Part shown: one piece after another, positions 25,416 through 33,719 of the stretch
Position numbering within the stretch: position 1 is the first letter of the stretch
Layout of the letters: each line of letters starts with the position of its first letter
Source of the DNA: Falsiroseomonas stagni DSM 19981
Lineage (GTDB): Bacteria > Pseudomonadota > Alphaproteobacteria > Acetobacterales > Acetobacteraceae
Reading direction: 5' to 3'
DNA length: 64,000 bases
Assembly (NCBI RefSeq): GCF_900114315.1
Contig: NZ_FOSQ01000006.1
Span: forward strand, 186,001 to 250,000
Made by a program: the position numbers and the translations under genes
Notes under the pieces: model-generated
The model's input: only the letters and a program-made list of their open reading frames with translations
Database searches by the model: none
Told to the model about the DNA's origin: nothing

Positions 25416-25518
25416 GGCGGGCCAGCGCGCACGACGGAAAACCGCGCCGGGTTGCCCCGGCGCGGCTTTCAGAACCCCACGAAAGCATCCCCGGGCTTGT
25501 AGCCCGGGGCGCGCAGCC

Positions 25519-25644
25519 TCAGCCCTGGCGGGCCTTCAGGCGCGGGTTCTTCTTGTTCAGCACGTAGACGCGGCCCTTGCGGCGAACCAGGAAGCAGTTC
25601 TTGTCGCGGGTCTTGGCGGTCTTGAGGCTGTTGCGGATCTTCAT
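25519..25644 (-). CDS. rpmJ: 50S ribosomal protein L36 (zinc-free type)
   Basis: A 41-residue protein, [17 protein letters not shown] at the start and NPRLKARQG at the end. It has only one Cys (position 17) and lacks the zinc-ribbon C-x2-C...C-x-H set, so it is the non-zinc form common in alphaproteobacteria. It stands alone, not in its classical place after secY, which adk occupies here. AGGA lies upstream of the ATG. Confidence 0.95.
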   Translation of the reverse strand: MKIRNSLKTAKTRDKNCFLVRRKGRVYVLNKKNPRLKARQG

Positions 25645-25759
25645 GGTCGTGGTCCTGGTGGGGTGCGGCGGGATAGGCGGCAAGGACGGGACTGTCAACC
25701 TTGGGCCGGTCCCGGGAGGCTCCCGGGCGCCCCCCGCGGCGGCCGCGAAGTGCCACGAA

Positions 25760-26038
25760 ATGGTTTCGGACATCGAAAGCGATACCGCCCCCCCAGCGGT
25801 TGGATCAGCCACGCCGCCGGGGGGAATGGGCATGAACGAGGCGGCTTCAACCGGGCTGGATGGTGTGCTGCCGGGCGGTTTCAACGCCTCCCTGGAGACG
25901 CCGAAGGATGCCGCCGCGCTGGCCAAGCTGAAGGAGGCCTGCGGCAAGGCCTTCAAGGACCACAACGGCTCCTGCCCCCACGCCGTCAATGCCATCCTGC
26001 GGACGATGCTGCGGCTGTCGGGCACGCGATACGGGTGA
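25760..26038 (+). CDS. small hypothetical protein
   Basis: A 92-residue ORF that I do not recognise. It starts MVSDIESDT, has a Gly/Pro-rich middle ([16 protein letters not shown]) and a helical C-terminal half with two Cys ([19 protein letters not shown]). No signal peptide is present. The in-frame upstream extension to 25577 would overlap rpmJ and is not likely to be coding. Starts at 25829 and 25835 are alternatives. A GC-rich hairpin pair follows the stop. Confidence 0.5.
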   Translation: MVSDIESDTAPPAVGSATPPGGMGMNEAASTGLDGVLPGGFNASLETPKDAAALAKLKEACGKAFKDHNGSCPHAVNAILRTMLRLSGTRYG

Positions 26039-26045
26039 CGGCGTG

Positions 26046-26101
26046 ATGGGGAAGGCGCTGCCTTCCCCATGCCCCATCCGCCAGGGGGCAGAGCCCCCTG
26101 G
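26046..26101. repeat. two adjacent GC-rich hairpins after the 25760 ORF
   Basis: Stem 26046-26056/26060-26070 has 11-bp arms (ATGGGGAAGGC) and a 3-base loop; stem 26081-26089/26093-26101 has 9-bp arms (CCAGGGGGC) and a 3-base loop. They resemble the CCAGGG-type stems at 17761-17812. The remaining gap to the acyl-CoA dehydrogenase stop (26153) is also G/C-block rich. Confidence 0.75.
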
Positions 26102-26152
26102 ACCATCGTCAATGGGCCCCGGTGCAGGGGGGCGGTGCCCACTGGGCCGCCA

Positions 26153-27394
26153 TCAATCCGCCGCCAGCTTGCCGGCCGACTGCTCCTGCGCGATCAGCTT
26201 CAGCCAGCCATCGCGCGTCTGCGGCAGCTTCCGCCCCAGGATCTGCTCCGCCACCTGGTTCCGCAGCACCTGCGCCGTGCCGCCGGCGATGGCGAACATG
26301 CGCGCATCCCGCAGGTAGCGCTCCATCGGGTTGTCCTTCGAATATCCGGCAGCGCCCCAGACTTGCAGCGCCGAGTTGGTGACGCGGATGGCCATTTCGC
26401 TGGCGAAAACCTTGGCCTGGGCGGCGGCGAGGCGGTCGGGGAAACCGGCCGGGCCGGCGCTGCGGGCGGCACGGTGGATCAGGGCGCGGGCGGCTTCCAA
26501 CTCGATCGACATGTCGGCCAGCATCCAGCCGAGCCCCTGGAACTCCGCGATCGGCCGGCCGAATTGCCGGCGGTCTCCGGCCCGGGCCAGGGCATGGTCA
26601 TGCGCGCCGGCGGCCAGGCCCAGCGCCACGGTCGCGGCGCCGACGCGCTGGCCGTTATAGGCATCGATCAGCCGGCCGAAGCCGCGCTGCCAGCCGCCCG
26701 GGGCGCGCAGCACCATGTCATCCGCCACGGCCAGGTCGTGGAATTCCAGCTCCGCCTCCGGCATCCCGCAGAGGCCGAGCGACGGGATGCGGCGCTTCAC
26801 CACCAGGCCGGCCGGGTCCCCCTCCCCGTTCCGGACCACGATGAAGCCGCCGATTCCCTTGAACTCCCCATCCTCGACGACCCGCGCGAAGATGAGGTGG
26901 AGGCGGGAGACGCCGCCGCCGGTGATCCAGGTCTTGGACCCGTTGATGATCCAGCGGTCGCCGCGCTTCACCGCGGTGGTGGCCATCTCGGTCGCGGCGG
27001 AGCCGGCCTCGGGCTCCGTGATGCAGATGGCGGGCTTGTCGCCGGAGAGCACGATGCCCGCCGCGAGCTTCCTCTGCGCTTCCGTCCCATAGGCCATGAT
27101 GGCGCCGACGGCGCCCATATTGGCCTCCACGGCGATGCGGCCGCAGACGGCGCAGGCCTTGGAGAATTCCTCCACGACCAGGACGGCGTCCATCACCGAC
27201 CCGCCCGGCCCGCCCCATTCGCGCGGGATGGTGAGGCCCATGAAGCCGGCCTCGGTCATCCTGCGGACCATGGGCCAGGGGTACTGGCCGGAACGGTCGG
27301 TCTCGGCCGCCTGGGCGGCGGCGTCCTTCGCCAATTCGCGGGCGCGGTCACGCAACGCGGCCTGTTCCTTCGTGAGACCGTCGGCAGCGCTCAT
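26153..27394 (-). CDS. acyl-CoA dehydrogenase family protein
   Basis: A 413-residue FAD-dependent acyl-CoA dehydrogenase, which introduces a 2,3 double bond in acyl-CoA and passes electrons to ETF. It has the three-domain pattern: helical N-terminus; middle beta domain with [16 protein letters not shown] and [14 protein letters not shown]; and a C-terminal domain with [20 protein letters not shown] and [18 protein letters not shown]. The acid in the catalytic position is not pinned down. It overlaps the upstream DUF533 gene by ATGA. Chain-length preference cannot be read. Confidence 0.92.
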   Translation of the reverse strand: MSAADGLTKEQAALRDRARELAKDAAAQAAETDRSGQYPWPMVRRMTEAGFMGLTIPREWGGPGGSVMDAVLVVEEFSKACAVCGRIAVEANMGAVGAIMAYGTEAQRKLAAGIVLSGDKPAICITEPEAGSAATEMATTAVKRGDRWIINGSKTWITGGGVSRLHLIFARVVEDGEFKGIGGFIVVRNGEGDPAGLVVKRRIPSLGLCGMPEAELEFHDLAVADDMVLRAPGGWQRGFGRLIDAYNGQRVGAATVALGLAAGAHDHALARAGDRRQFGRPIAEFQGLGWMLADMSIELEAARALIHRAARSAGPAGFPDRLAAAQAKVFASEMAIRVTNSALQVWGAAGYSKDNPMERYLRDARMFAIAGGTAQVLRNQVAEQILGRKLPQTRDGWLKLIAQEQSAGKLAAD

Positions 27395-28104
27395 CCCTGC
27401 AACCTTTCCTCGATGGCCGCGGCGGCGGCGCGGTCCAGCTTCATCGCCTTGGCCAGGCGGTCGAGCCATTCACGTTCGGGGGCCGTCACCTCCCCCATCG
27501 CGGCGACGGCGGCGGCGTAGAGGCGGGCACGGAGCATCGGGTCCGTCGCCTGCTTCGCCAGGGCCTCCGGCGTCATCGGCTTGTCGAAATCGGCCAGGAC
27601 GAAGTCGCGTTCATCGGCCTCCAGCCCGGCGCCATCCAGCTGTTCGGCGATGGCCCGGCGCTCCGCCCCATCCACCGCACCATCCGCCTTGGCAGCGGCG
27701 ATCATGGCGCGGATGAGGAGCAGGGATTCGGTATCCTCGGCGCCCAGCGGCTCGGGCTCCGGCGCCGGGGCTTCGGCCGGGCGGTTCCAGGGGGAGGCGC
27801 CGGTGGTCGGCATCCGGCGGGGCTCAGCCGGCGACGACCAGGGGCCGGATCGCCCATCCCGCGATTGCACGTCACGCACCGGCCGGGATGCCGGGCGGGC
27901 GGCTTCGCGGGGGGCGGGTTCGGGCGCGCGCTGGCTATTGCGGATCATCGCCTCGATCGCCGTCGCGGCGGCGGTGCCGAGGATGCGGCCAAGCTGGTTG
28001 GAGGAGCCACCACCGCCGAAGGGGGACGGCGCGGCGCGGCGGCGACGGCGCGGCGGCGCGGCGGCACCGCCCAGCAGGGCGCCAAGGACTCGGCCGAGGT
28101 CCAT
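27391..28104 (-). CDS. TerB/DUF533-like protein
   Basis: A 237-residue protein. The N-terminus (MDLGRVLGALLGG...) has Gly-rich hydrophobic and Arg-rich segments, then a Pro/Ala/Arg-rich low-complexity linker (about residues 60-125), then a C-terminal helical TerB-like (DUF533) domain: LLLIRAMIAAAKADGAVDGA and LADFDKPMTPEALAKQA. DUF533 proteins are inner-membrane-linked and of unknown function; the tellurite link is by fold only. It is coupled to acyl-CoA dehydrogenase by ATGA overlap. Confidence 0.82.
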   Translation of the reverse strand: MDLGRVLGALLGGAAAPPRRRRRAAPSPFGGGGSSNQLGRILGTAAATAIEAMIRNSQRAPEPAPREAARPASRPVRDVQSRDGRSGPWSSPAEPRRMPTTGASPWNRPAEAPAPEPEPLGAEDTESLLLIRAMIAAAKADGAVDGAERRAIAEQLDGAGLEADERDFVLADFDKPMTPEALAKQATDPMLRARLYAAAVAAMGEVTAPEREWLDRLAKAMKLDRAAAAAIEERLQG

Positions 28105-28151
28105 CGCGTTTGTCTCCCGTTTCAGCCTGGCTCCGATATCCCCCAGCCCAA

Positions 28152-28179
28152 CCCCTCCCCGCAAGCGCGGGGGAGGGAG
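28152..28179. repeat. dispersed hairpin (CCCCTCCCCGC-AAGC-GCGGGGGAGGG)
   Basis: The arms pair with one bulged G around an AAGC loop and are followed by GTTTTCG on the plus strand. The right part is identical to that at 5891-5907. It lies between the AsmA stop (28186) and the DUF533 start (28104), so it would separate the two transcripts. Confidence 0.7.
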
Positions 28180-28185
28180 TTTTCG

Positions 28186-30732
28186 TCAACGGCCGAACAG
28201 GCCGCGCAGCAGGTCGGCGGGCTGGGGGATGCCGGGGCGGCGTTCCGGCGTGGGCTGCGGCGCCGCGGGCGCGGCTTCCACGGCGGGCGCCGGCCGCGCG
28301 GCGGGCACGGTACCTTCGCGGCCGCCGCGGGCCGCGGTCAGCGCCGGGCCGCAATCCGGCAGCGGCGCGGGGCGGGCGGCATTGCCACCGCGCGGGGCGA
28401 GCGCGCCCAGCACGGCGCCAAGGTCGCCCCCCACCTGCCCGGCGAGGTTGCCGAGCACCGCGGCCAGGTTCTCCGCCCGCACGCCGCGATAAGCGGGGCT
28501 GGCCAGCGTGCCGCCGAGGTCGGCGGAAACCCGCACCTCCGTCCCCGCGGCGCGGACATCGTGCAGCATGCGCAGCGCCAGGGCTTCGTCGGCCAGGTTG
28601 ATGGTGCCGGTGCCGGCGACCTTGGCGGCGGGGCTGTCCAGCAGCAGGGTGGAAAGCCGCGCGACGCCGCCTTCCGCATCGGCACGGATGGCGATGCATT
28701 CGACGGGCAGGCGGTTGGGCAGCGGCGGCAGCACCGGCACCCTGTCGCGCAGCGCGGCCTGGGCGGGCTGGACCAGCGCGGGCTCCGCATGGCCGCCGAG
28801 CATGGCGATGCCGAGATGACCCGCAAGCGTGGCGGCGACCTGGCGCAGGCCGTTGCCCTGGCCGCGCAGATCCACATCCAGCTCCGCCCGGCCGGACAGG
28901 CGGTTGGGCTGTCCGGCCATGGCCTGCAGCGCCACGAGGTCGAGGCCCGGGGAGCGCGCGACGAGGCGCAGCGTCGGCGTTTCCGCCCGCGCATCGGCGG
29001 AGAGGTCGAGGCTGATGGGGCCGGCGGGGGTCTCGGCGGTCAGCGGCGCGATGCTGCCGCGCCCGGCATCGATCTTCACCGGCAGCACCACCTGCCGCCA
29101 GGCCTGGCCGTTCAGCGTCAGCGCCGCGATGTCGATGCGCAGATCGGCATCCATCACCCGCAGCGCCGCCATGGGCAGCGCGACGTCGGGGATGACGCGG
29201 CCCGCCGCGGCGGCGGGCGCCGGTGCGGGTGGGGCGGGCGCGCCGGCGGGGGCCGGCGCGGGCGCGGCGGCGCGCAGGGCATCGAGGTCGAGGCGCAGGA
29301 AGGCGAGGCGGCCGGTGATGCCGGGGCGTTCACCCACCACCAGCGTCAATTCGCCCGCGGCCGCCCCGGCGGAGGAGGCAATCGTCAGGCCGCGCAGATG
29401 CGCGCCGCCGGCGAAACCGGGGGTGCGTTCGGCGAGGCGGGTGCCGATCGTCAGGTCGCGGATCGCGGGCAGCGGCGTGCCCGCCAGGGGCGAGAGGGCG
29501 GCGAGGTCCGCGACCTCCGCCCCCAAAGCGAGGTCCACGCCCGCCAGCGCGCGCGGATCGGCGATGCGCCCCGCGAGGGTCGCGACGGCGCCGGTGGTCT
29601 CGACGCGCAGGTCGACAGGCAGCGGGCCCGGCGCCTGGCCGGCGAGTTGCGCGGGCGTGCCGAACCGGCCCGACAGGCGCAGCGGCCGGTCGGCGAGCCG
29701 CGCTTCCGCCTGGATCGCGATGGGCGCGTCCGGGCGTTCCGCCGCCAGCGTCGCGCTGGCCAGGCGGAGGCCGGGACGGATGAGGGAAAGGTCGGAATCG
29801 CCGATGCGCAGGCTGAGGTCGGCGAGGCTGGAGAGCGTGCCGCCCGTGCCGGTCGCGGCGCCGGCGGCCGCCACGTCGCGCAGCGGCGGCAGGGGCACAT
29901 CCGGCATCAGGGGGGCGAGGCGCGTGAGGTCCGCGCTGCGGGCTTCCACCCGCGCGGTCCAGGCCTGGCCGGCAGCGAGGCTGCCGCGCAGCCGGGCCTC
30001 CGCGCCCGCCGCGCCGATTGTGGCATCGAGGGGCCAGGCCTCCGCCGCGCCGAAGGCGGAAAGCGCGCCGCCCTGGAAGGCGAGGGTCACGGCCTGGCCG
30101 CGCAGCGCAAGCTGGCCATCGGCGCGCAGCGGCCCGGCCAGGGGGGCGGCGGCCTCGATGGCCGGGATGCCGATGGTCTCCGTCCGGCCGGCAGGGCGGC
30201 CATCCCGCCAGGTGACGCTGCCGCGATCCACGCGCAGCGAATCGACGGCGAATTGCAGGGGCTGGCGCGGCGTGGGCGGTCCGGCGGGTGCGCCGGGGCT
30301 GGGGGCGGCAGCGCGTTCGAACTGCCAATTGGCGCGGCCATCGGCCCGGGTTTCGAGGAGGAGGTCCGGTTCCTCCACCACCACGCGGGCGATCTCCACC
30401 CGGCGGGAGAGCAGGGGGAGGAGCGCGGCCTGCACCTCCATCCGCTTCGCGGTCAGCATGGCGGGGCGGCTGAAGCCATCGCCATTCGCCAGCGTGATGT
30501 CACGCAGTTCGACGGTCGGGCGCAGCGAGAGGGCGAGGCGCATCGCGCCGACCTCGAACCGCCGTCCCGTCGCCTGTTCGACGGCGGCGACCAGGCGGGG
30601 GCGAAGCGCATCCGCATCCAGCAGCACATAGGCGGCGCCGGCGGCGGCGACGGGCAGCGCGACCACGACGGCCAGCACCACCCAGGGCCAATGGCGCTTG
30701 CGGGAGATCGTCGGGGATGGCGTGTCGGACAC
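28186..30732 (-). CDS. AsmA family protein
   Basis: An 848-residue protein with one N-terminal membrane segment (WPWVVLAVVVALPVAAAGAAYVL) followed by a large periplasmic beta-rich region. Start of the AsmA domain is visible as LRPRLVAAVEQATGRRFEVG and RVEIARVVVEEPDLLLE. AsmA-like proteins bridge inner and outer membranes and are implicated in lipid transport or outer-membrane assembly. The C-terminal part (VDLRGQGNGLRQVAATLAGH and IADCG-type Ala/Pro tail) fits. The start GTG at 30732 follows GGGAG; a TTG at 30762 is the alternative. Confidence 0.88.
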   Translation of the reverse strand: MSDTPSPTISRKRHWPWVVLAVVVALPVAAAGAAYVLLDADALRPRLVAAVEQATGRRFEVGAMRLALSLRPTVELRDITLANGDGFSRPAMLTAKRMEVQAALLPLLSRRVEIARVVVEEPDLLLETRADGRANWQFERAAAPSPGAPAGPPTPRQPLQFAVDSLRVDRGSVTWRDGRPAGRTETIGIPAIEAAAPLAGPLRADGQLALRGQAVTLAFQGGALSAFGAAEAWPLDATIGAAGAEARLRGSLAAGQAWTARVEARSADLTRLAPLMPDVPLPPLRDVAAAGAATGTGGTLSSLADLSLRIGDSDLSLIRPGLRLASATLAAERPDAPIAIQAEARLADRPLRLSGRFGTPAQLAGQAPGPLPVDLRVETTGAVATLAGRIADPRALAGVDLALGAEVADLAALSPLAGTPLPAIRDLTIGTRLAERTPGFAGGAHLRGLTIASSAGAAAGELTLVVGERPGITGRLAFLRLDLDALRAAAPAPAPAGAPAPPAPAPAAAAGRVIPDVALPMAALRVMDADLRIDIAALTLNGQAWRQVVLPVKIDAGRGSIAPLTAETPAGPISLDLSADARAETPTLRLVARSPGLDLVALQAMAGQPNRLSGRAELDVDLRGQGNGLRQVAATLAGHLGIAMLGGHAEPALVQPAQAALRDRVPVLPPLPNRLPVECIAIRADAEGGVARLSTLLLDSPAAKVAGTGTINLADEALALRMLHDVRAAGTEVRVSADLGGTLASPAYRGVRAENLAAVLGNLAGQVGGDLGAVLGALAPRGGNAARPAPLPDCGPALTAARGGREGTVPAARPAPAVEAAPAAPQPTPERRPGIPQPADLLRGLFGR

Positions 30733-30781
30733 TGAAGAAAGCTCCCGGTTTGCCAGCTTCAACGCCCCGGTGGGAAATCGT

Positions 30782-31765
30782 TCAGGTGGTGCGGCGTGCC
30801 TTTGGCGTGCGCGGCACCTCGAACCCCAGGAAGGCGAAGCTTTCCTTCATATGGGGTGGCAGCGGGGCCGCCACTTCAAGCATCCCGCCCGCGGGATGGG
30901 GCAGGCGCAGCGCGCGGGCATGGAGGTGGAGCTGGTTCGGCAGCCCGTCCAGATGCGCGGCCGTGCCGCCATACTTGCCATCGCCGAGGATGGGGCAGCC
31001 CAGGGCCTCCGCGGCGTGCACGCGAAGCTGGTGGGTTCGGCCGGTATGGGGCTTCATCTCCAGCCAGGCGGCGCGGCGGCGCACCGCGTCCAGGATGCGG
31101 AAATCGGTGCTGGCGCGGGCGGCGTTGCGGTCCCCGGGTTCGGCCGGGACGGTGCGTTCGCCGCGCGGGCCGCCGGTACGGGTCAGCGCCATCTCGATCA
31201 GCCCGGCGGGGGGCGTGGGTTCGCCGATGACGATGGCCCAGTAGGTCTTCTCCACGTCGCGGCCGCGGAAGGCCGCGGCGAGCTTCGCCGCGCTGCCCAC
31301 GGTGCGGGCCAGGACCATGACGCCGGAGGTGTCGCGGTCCAGCCGGTGGACCAGGCGGGGACGGTCCTCGGCCTCGAACTTCAGGGCATCCAGCATGCCG
31401 TCGAGGTGCCTGGTGATGTTGGGGCCGCCCTGCACGGGCAGGCCATGCGGCTTGTCGATCACCAGGACCTCATGGTCCTTGTAGATGACCATGCGCTCCA
31501 GCGCCTTGGCGTCCCGTTCATCCACCGGCTTCGGCGCGCGCGGCAGCTTGGCGAGCGGGTTTTCCGCGATGGGCGGGATGCGGACTTCCTGGCCGGCGAG
31601 GAGGCGGGTGTTGGCCTCCGCCCGCTTGCCCTCCACCCGGATCTGGCCGGTGCGCAGCATCTTCTGCAACGCGCCCTGCGTCAGCGCGGGCACGTGGCGC
31701 TTGAGCCAGCGGTCGAGGCGGGTGTCGTTCTCGTCGGTCGAGACGGTCTTGAGCTGAACGGTCAT
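30782..31765 (-). CDS. RluA/RluC-type pseudouridine synthase
   Basis: A 327-residue 23S rRNA pseudouridine synthase. The N-terminal S4 domain (TRLDRWLKRHVPALTQGALQKM) binds RNA. The catalytic motif HRLDRDTSGVMVLAR holds the conserved Asp, and IVIGEPTPPAG, HTGRTHQLRVHAAEALG and PILGDGKYGG complete the family pattern. By similarity it belongs to the RluC branch, which modifies positions 955/2504/2580 in E. coli, but the target here is not proven. The gene is followed downstream by asmA with a 49-bp gap. Confidence 0.9.
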   Translation of the reverse strand: MTVQLKTVSTDENDTRLDRWLKRHVPALTQGALQKMLRTGQIRVEGKRAEANTRLLAGQEVRIPPIAENPLAKLPRAPKPVDERDAKALERMVIYKDHEVLVIDKPHGLPVQGGPNITRHLDGMLDALKFEAEDRPRLVHRLDRDTSGVMVLARTVGSAAKLAAAFRGRDVEKTYWAIVIGEPTPPAGLIEMALTRTGGPRGERTVPAEPGDRNAARASTDFRILDAVRRRAAWLEMKPHTGRTHQLRVHAAEALGCPILGDGKYGGTAAHLDGLPNQLHLHARALRLPHPAGGMLEVAAPLPPHMKESFAFLGFEVPRTPKARRTT

Positions 31766-31810
31766 GATGGTGGGGTGTAGCACGAAGGGCCGGCACCGCA
31801 CGCGTGGCGG

Positions 31811-32227
31811 CTACGCCGCCGTGCCACCCTGGTCTGTGCCGCCTTGGCCCGCAAAGGCCCGCGCGGCGGCGAGCAGCGCGGCGAGCCCCGCCTCCGGCAG
31901 CGCATCCGTCGCGCGGACCAGGTCCAGCAGCATCCGCGGGCGGGTCGGCAGCATGGGCCGGTAGGGGCCCGCGCGCTGTTCGGTGTGCAGGCCTTCGAAG
32001 AAGAAGGCCAGATCGACGCCGAGCGTGGCGGCGAGGGCGGGCAGGCGCGTGGCCGGCATCGCGTTGCGCCCTGCCTCGTATTTCCGCGCCTGGGGGGTGG
32101 AGACGCCGAGCCCGGCGGCGAGCTCGGCGAGCGAGAGGCCGCGCTGGATGCGGGCCTCCCGCAGTTTGCGGCCGACATGGAGGTCGGCGCCGGCGGCCTG
32201 GCCGGGGCCGGTGGCCCCGCCCTGCAC
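31811..32227 (-). CDS. XRE-family helix-turn-helix protein
   Basis: About 138 residues. An HTH (VGRKLREARIQRGLSLAELA, then LGVSTPQARKYEAGRNAMPA) is followed by TLGVDLAFFFEGL and a helical tail ending GGTDQGGTAA. No ATG exists ahead of the domain; the best start is GTG at 32227, though its Shine-Dalgarno is poor. Reading further upstream runs into a hairpin repeat (32256-32282), so that part is not coding. It resembles small alphaproteobacterial transcription factors of the Cro/XRE class. Target unknown. Confidence 0.78.
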   Translation of the reverse strand: MQGGATGPGQAAGADLHVGRKLREARIQRGLSLAELAAGLGVSTPQARKYEAGRNAMPATRLPALAATLGVDLAFFFEGLHTEQRAGPYRPMLPTRPRMLLDLVRATDALPEAGLAALLAAARAFAGQGGTDQGGTAA

Positions 32228-32255
32228 CGGGCTGGCGCTGTCCCCCCTCGCCCAA

Positions 32256-32282
32256 CCCTCTCCCCCCGCTGGGGGGAGAGGG
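32256..32282. repeat. dispersed GC hairpin (CCCTCTCCCCCC type), second copy
   Basis: Perfect 12-bp arms at 32256-32267 and 32271-32282 with a GCT loop, flanked by CGCCCAA and CTTTCGG. It is nearly identical to the element at 9584-9608. It lies between the GH16 stop and the HTH start, so it could terminate GH16 transcripts. The T-tail is only on the plus strand. Confidence 0.75.
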
Positions 32283-32313
32283 CTTTCGGGCGCGGGGAAG
32301 CAGGCGCCGCGGG

Positions 32314-33219
32314 TCAGATCCACCACTGGCCGGTGGCTTCGTGATTGGCGGTGACATGGGCCGCTGCGGCGCCCCAATCGATCACGCCATCGACCATGAA
32401 GGCGGACCAGGGATCGTCGAGGTCCGCCGCCGGGGCGATGAAGGCCTCGGCCGGGGCGGCGACGGTATCGACCACTGCATCGACGACCGGGGCGGCCACG
32501 GATGCGACGACGGGCGCCACCACGGGCGCGGCTTGCGGCGCAGCGACCGGCGTGCTGGCGCCGTCGCCCTGGCCGGGGGTGTAGGCGGAGACGCGGACCC
32601 AATCGACCTCGATATTCACCTCGCTGGGCGTGGAGCCATCGGGGCCGCCGCCATACCACCATTCGCTGTCGGACAGGACATGGCCCTGGATGCCGAAGGA
32701 CATGGGCTGGTCCGGCACGTCATTCGTCATGCGGCCGGCCTGCTGGCCATCGATGAAGAGCGTCAGCTCACCGGGCGTCCAGTCCAGGCGGTAGGTGTGC
32801 CAATCCGCGACATCGGTATCGATGTACTGGGTCTCCCACGGCGTGCCGTGATTGGTGAAGGCGAAGCCCTGTCGATCGCCGCGATGGCTTTCGACGATGT
32901 CGACCTCATCCGTCCAGGTGTTGTTCCTGGGCCAGAGGAGGATGACTCCGGCGGTGCCCTGCCCTTCCTCGATCCGCGCGCGGAATTCGTAGGAGCCGTA
33001 GGTCTGGCCGTCGGGGATGGTGGACAGGCCGCCGGCCACCCAGCCGCCGCCCTGGCGTTCGATGGAGACGTCGAGGATGCCGCCATGCACGCTGACCTGG
33101 CCAGGCGTCCAGGCGAAGGCGCCATTGCCATAGTCGCCCGAATAGAGCGTACGCCAGGTGCTGCGGTCAACGGAATTGCCGCTGAAATCATCAAAGAACA
33201 CGGTGGAGAAGTCGGACAT
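32314..33219 (-). CDS. glycoside hydrolase family 16 protein with C-terminal tail
   Basis: A 301-residue beta-glucanase/laminarinase-fold enzyme. The GH16 catalytic motif is TDEVDIVES (two Glu and one Asp in ExDxxE order). Other typical parts are FFDDFSGNSVDRSTWRTLYS, YGSYEFRARIEEGQG and WHTYRLDWTPGELTLFIDG. No signal peptide is present at the start chosen (GGGA site upstream). After the domain come an Ala/Pro/Val-rich linker and a short tail ending DWGAAAAHVTANHEATGQWW, so export by a type I-like route is a possibility. Substrate could be beta-1,3- or 1,3-1,4-glucan or an exopolysaccharide. Confidence 0.88.
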   Translation of the reverse strand: MSDFSTVFFDDFSGNSVDRSTWRTLYSGDYGNGAFAWTPGQVSVHGGILDVSIERQGGGWVAGGLSTIPDGQTYGSYEFRARIEEGQGTAGVILLWPRNNTWTDEVDIVESHRGDRQGFAFTNHGTPWETQYIDTDVADWHTYRLDWTPGELTLFIDGQQAGRMTNDVPDQPMSFGIQGHVLSDSEWWYGGGPDGSTPSEVNIEVDWVRVSAYTPGQGDGASTPVAAPQAAPVVAPVVASVAAPVVDAVVDTVAAPAEAFIAPAADLDDPWSAFMVDGVIDWGAAAAHVTANHEATGQWWI

Positions 33220-33314
33220 GCTGCTGGTCCCTTCCAACAAATGGGGACCCCCGGGGGTGGAAGGGTTCTACTCACCGGCGCGTGTGCAGGACAATGCCGC
33301 TTGTGCCTGGGTGG

Positions 33315-33329
33315 CGGTTCAAAGAACCG
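33315..33329. repeat. small inverted repeat CGGTTC-AAA-GAACCG upstream of GH16 gene
   Basis: Six-bp perfect arms with a 3-base loop lie in the AT-richer 140-bp gap between crcB and the GH16 gene. It is about 95 bp upstream of the GH16 start codon and could be an operator or the end of the crcB transcript. No T-run follows. Confidence 0.45.
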
Positions 33330-33359
33330 GGGTAGCGGTTTCTATTTTCAGTTGATCCA

Positions 33360-33719
33360 TTACTTCTTCAGTACTGCGTAACAGATCGAAAACGCAGCGA
33401 GCCCGAGCCCGACCGAGGCCAGGACATACAACGCGCCCAGCCACCAGGCGCGTTCGAACAGGGCGCCGGTTTCCAGGCTGAAGGCGGAGAAGGTGGTGAA
33501 GCCGCCGAGCAGGCCGGTGACGAGGAGGAGGCGGGCCTCCCCCTGCAGGCCCAGCCCCGCCGCCACGCCGATGGCCGCGCTGCCGGCGATGTTCACGCCG
33601 AGCGTGCCCCAGGGGAAGGCCGTGCCGAGATGGGCGATGGCCAGCGTCGAGAGCCAGTACCGCAGGACGGAGCCCGTGGCGCCGCCGAGTGCGACGAGGA
33701 GCACGTCCAGCAGCCTCAT
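33360..33719 (-). CDS. crcB: fluoride efflux channel CrcB/Fluc
   Basis: A 119-residue protein with four membrane helices. It shows the Fluc motifs: GGATGSVLRYWLS at the first helix, GTLGVNIAGSAAIG in the second, and GLLGGFTTFSAFSLET, the Phe-box and central Na-site region. The channel exports fluoride. It overlaps the rarA stop by ATGA, so translation is coupled to rarA. I see no fluoride riboswitch upstream, which is expected since the promoter would precede rarA. Confidence 0.92.
   Translation of the reverse strand: MRLLDVLLVALGGATGSVLRYWLSTLAIAHLGTAFPWGTLGVNIAGSAAIGVAAGLGLQGEARLLLVTGLLGGFTTFSAFSLETGALFERAWWLGALYVLASVGLGLAAFSICYAVLKK

Noticed and set aside
25577-25759. Extension of the 25760 ORF back to 25577
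   Set aside because: It runs antisense through rpmJ and starts in the ribosomal gene; no ribosome site.
27865-30735. Plus-strand open frame of 956 residues
   Set aside because: It is the shadow of asmA on the other strand; the translation is Gly/Arg/Ala-rich with no domain, as expected in very GC-rich DNA.
32228-32662. Longer form of the HTH protein reaching back to 32662
   Set aside because: It would translate through the 32256-32282 hairpin and antisense to the GH16 C-terminal tail.
33220-33359. Possible fluoride riboswitch near crcB
   Set aside because: The region is downstream of crcB and upstream of the GH16 gene; no fluoride-riboswitch core was recognisable.
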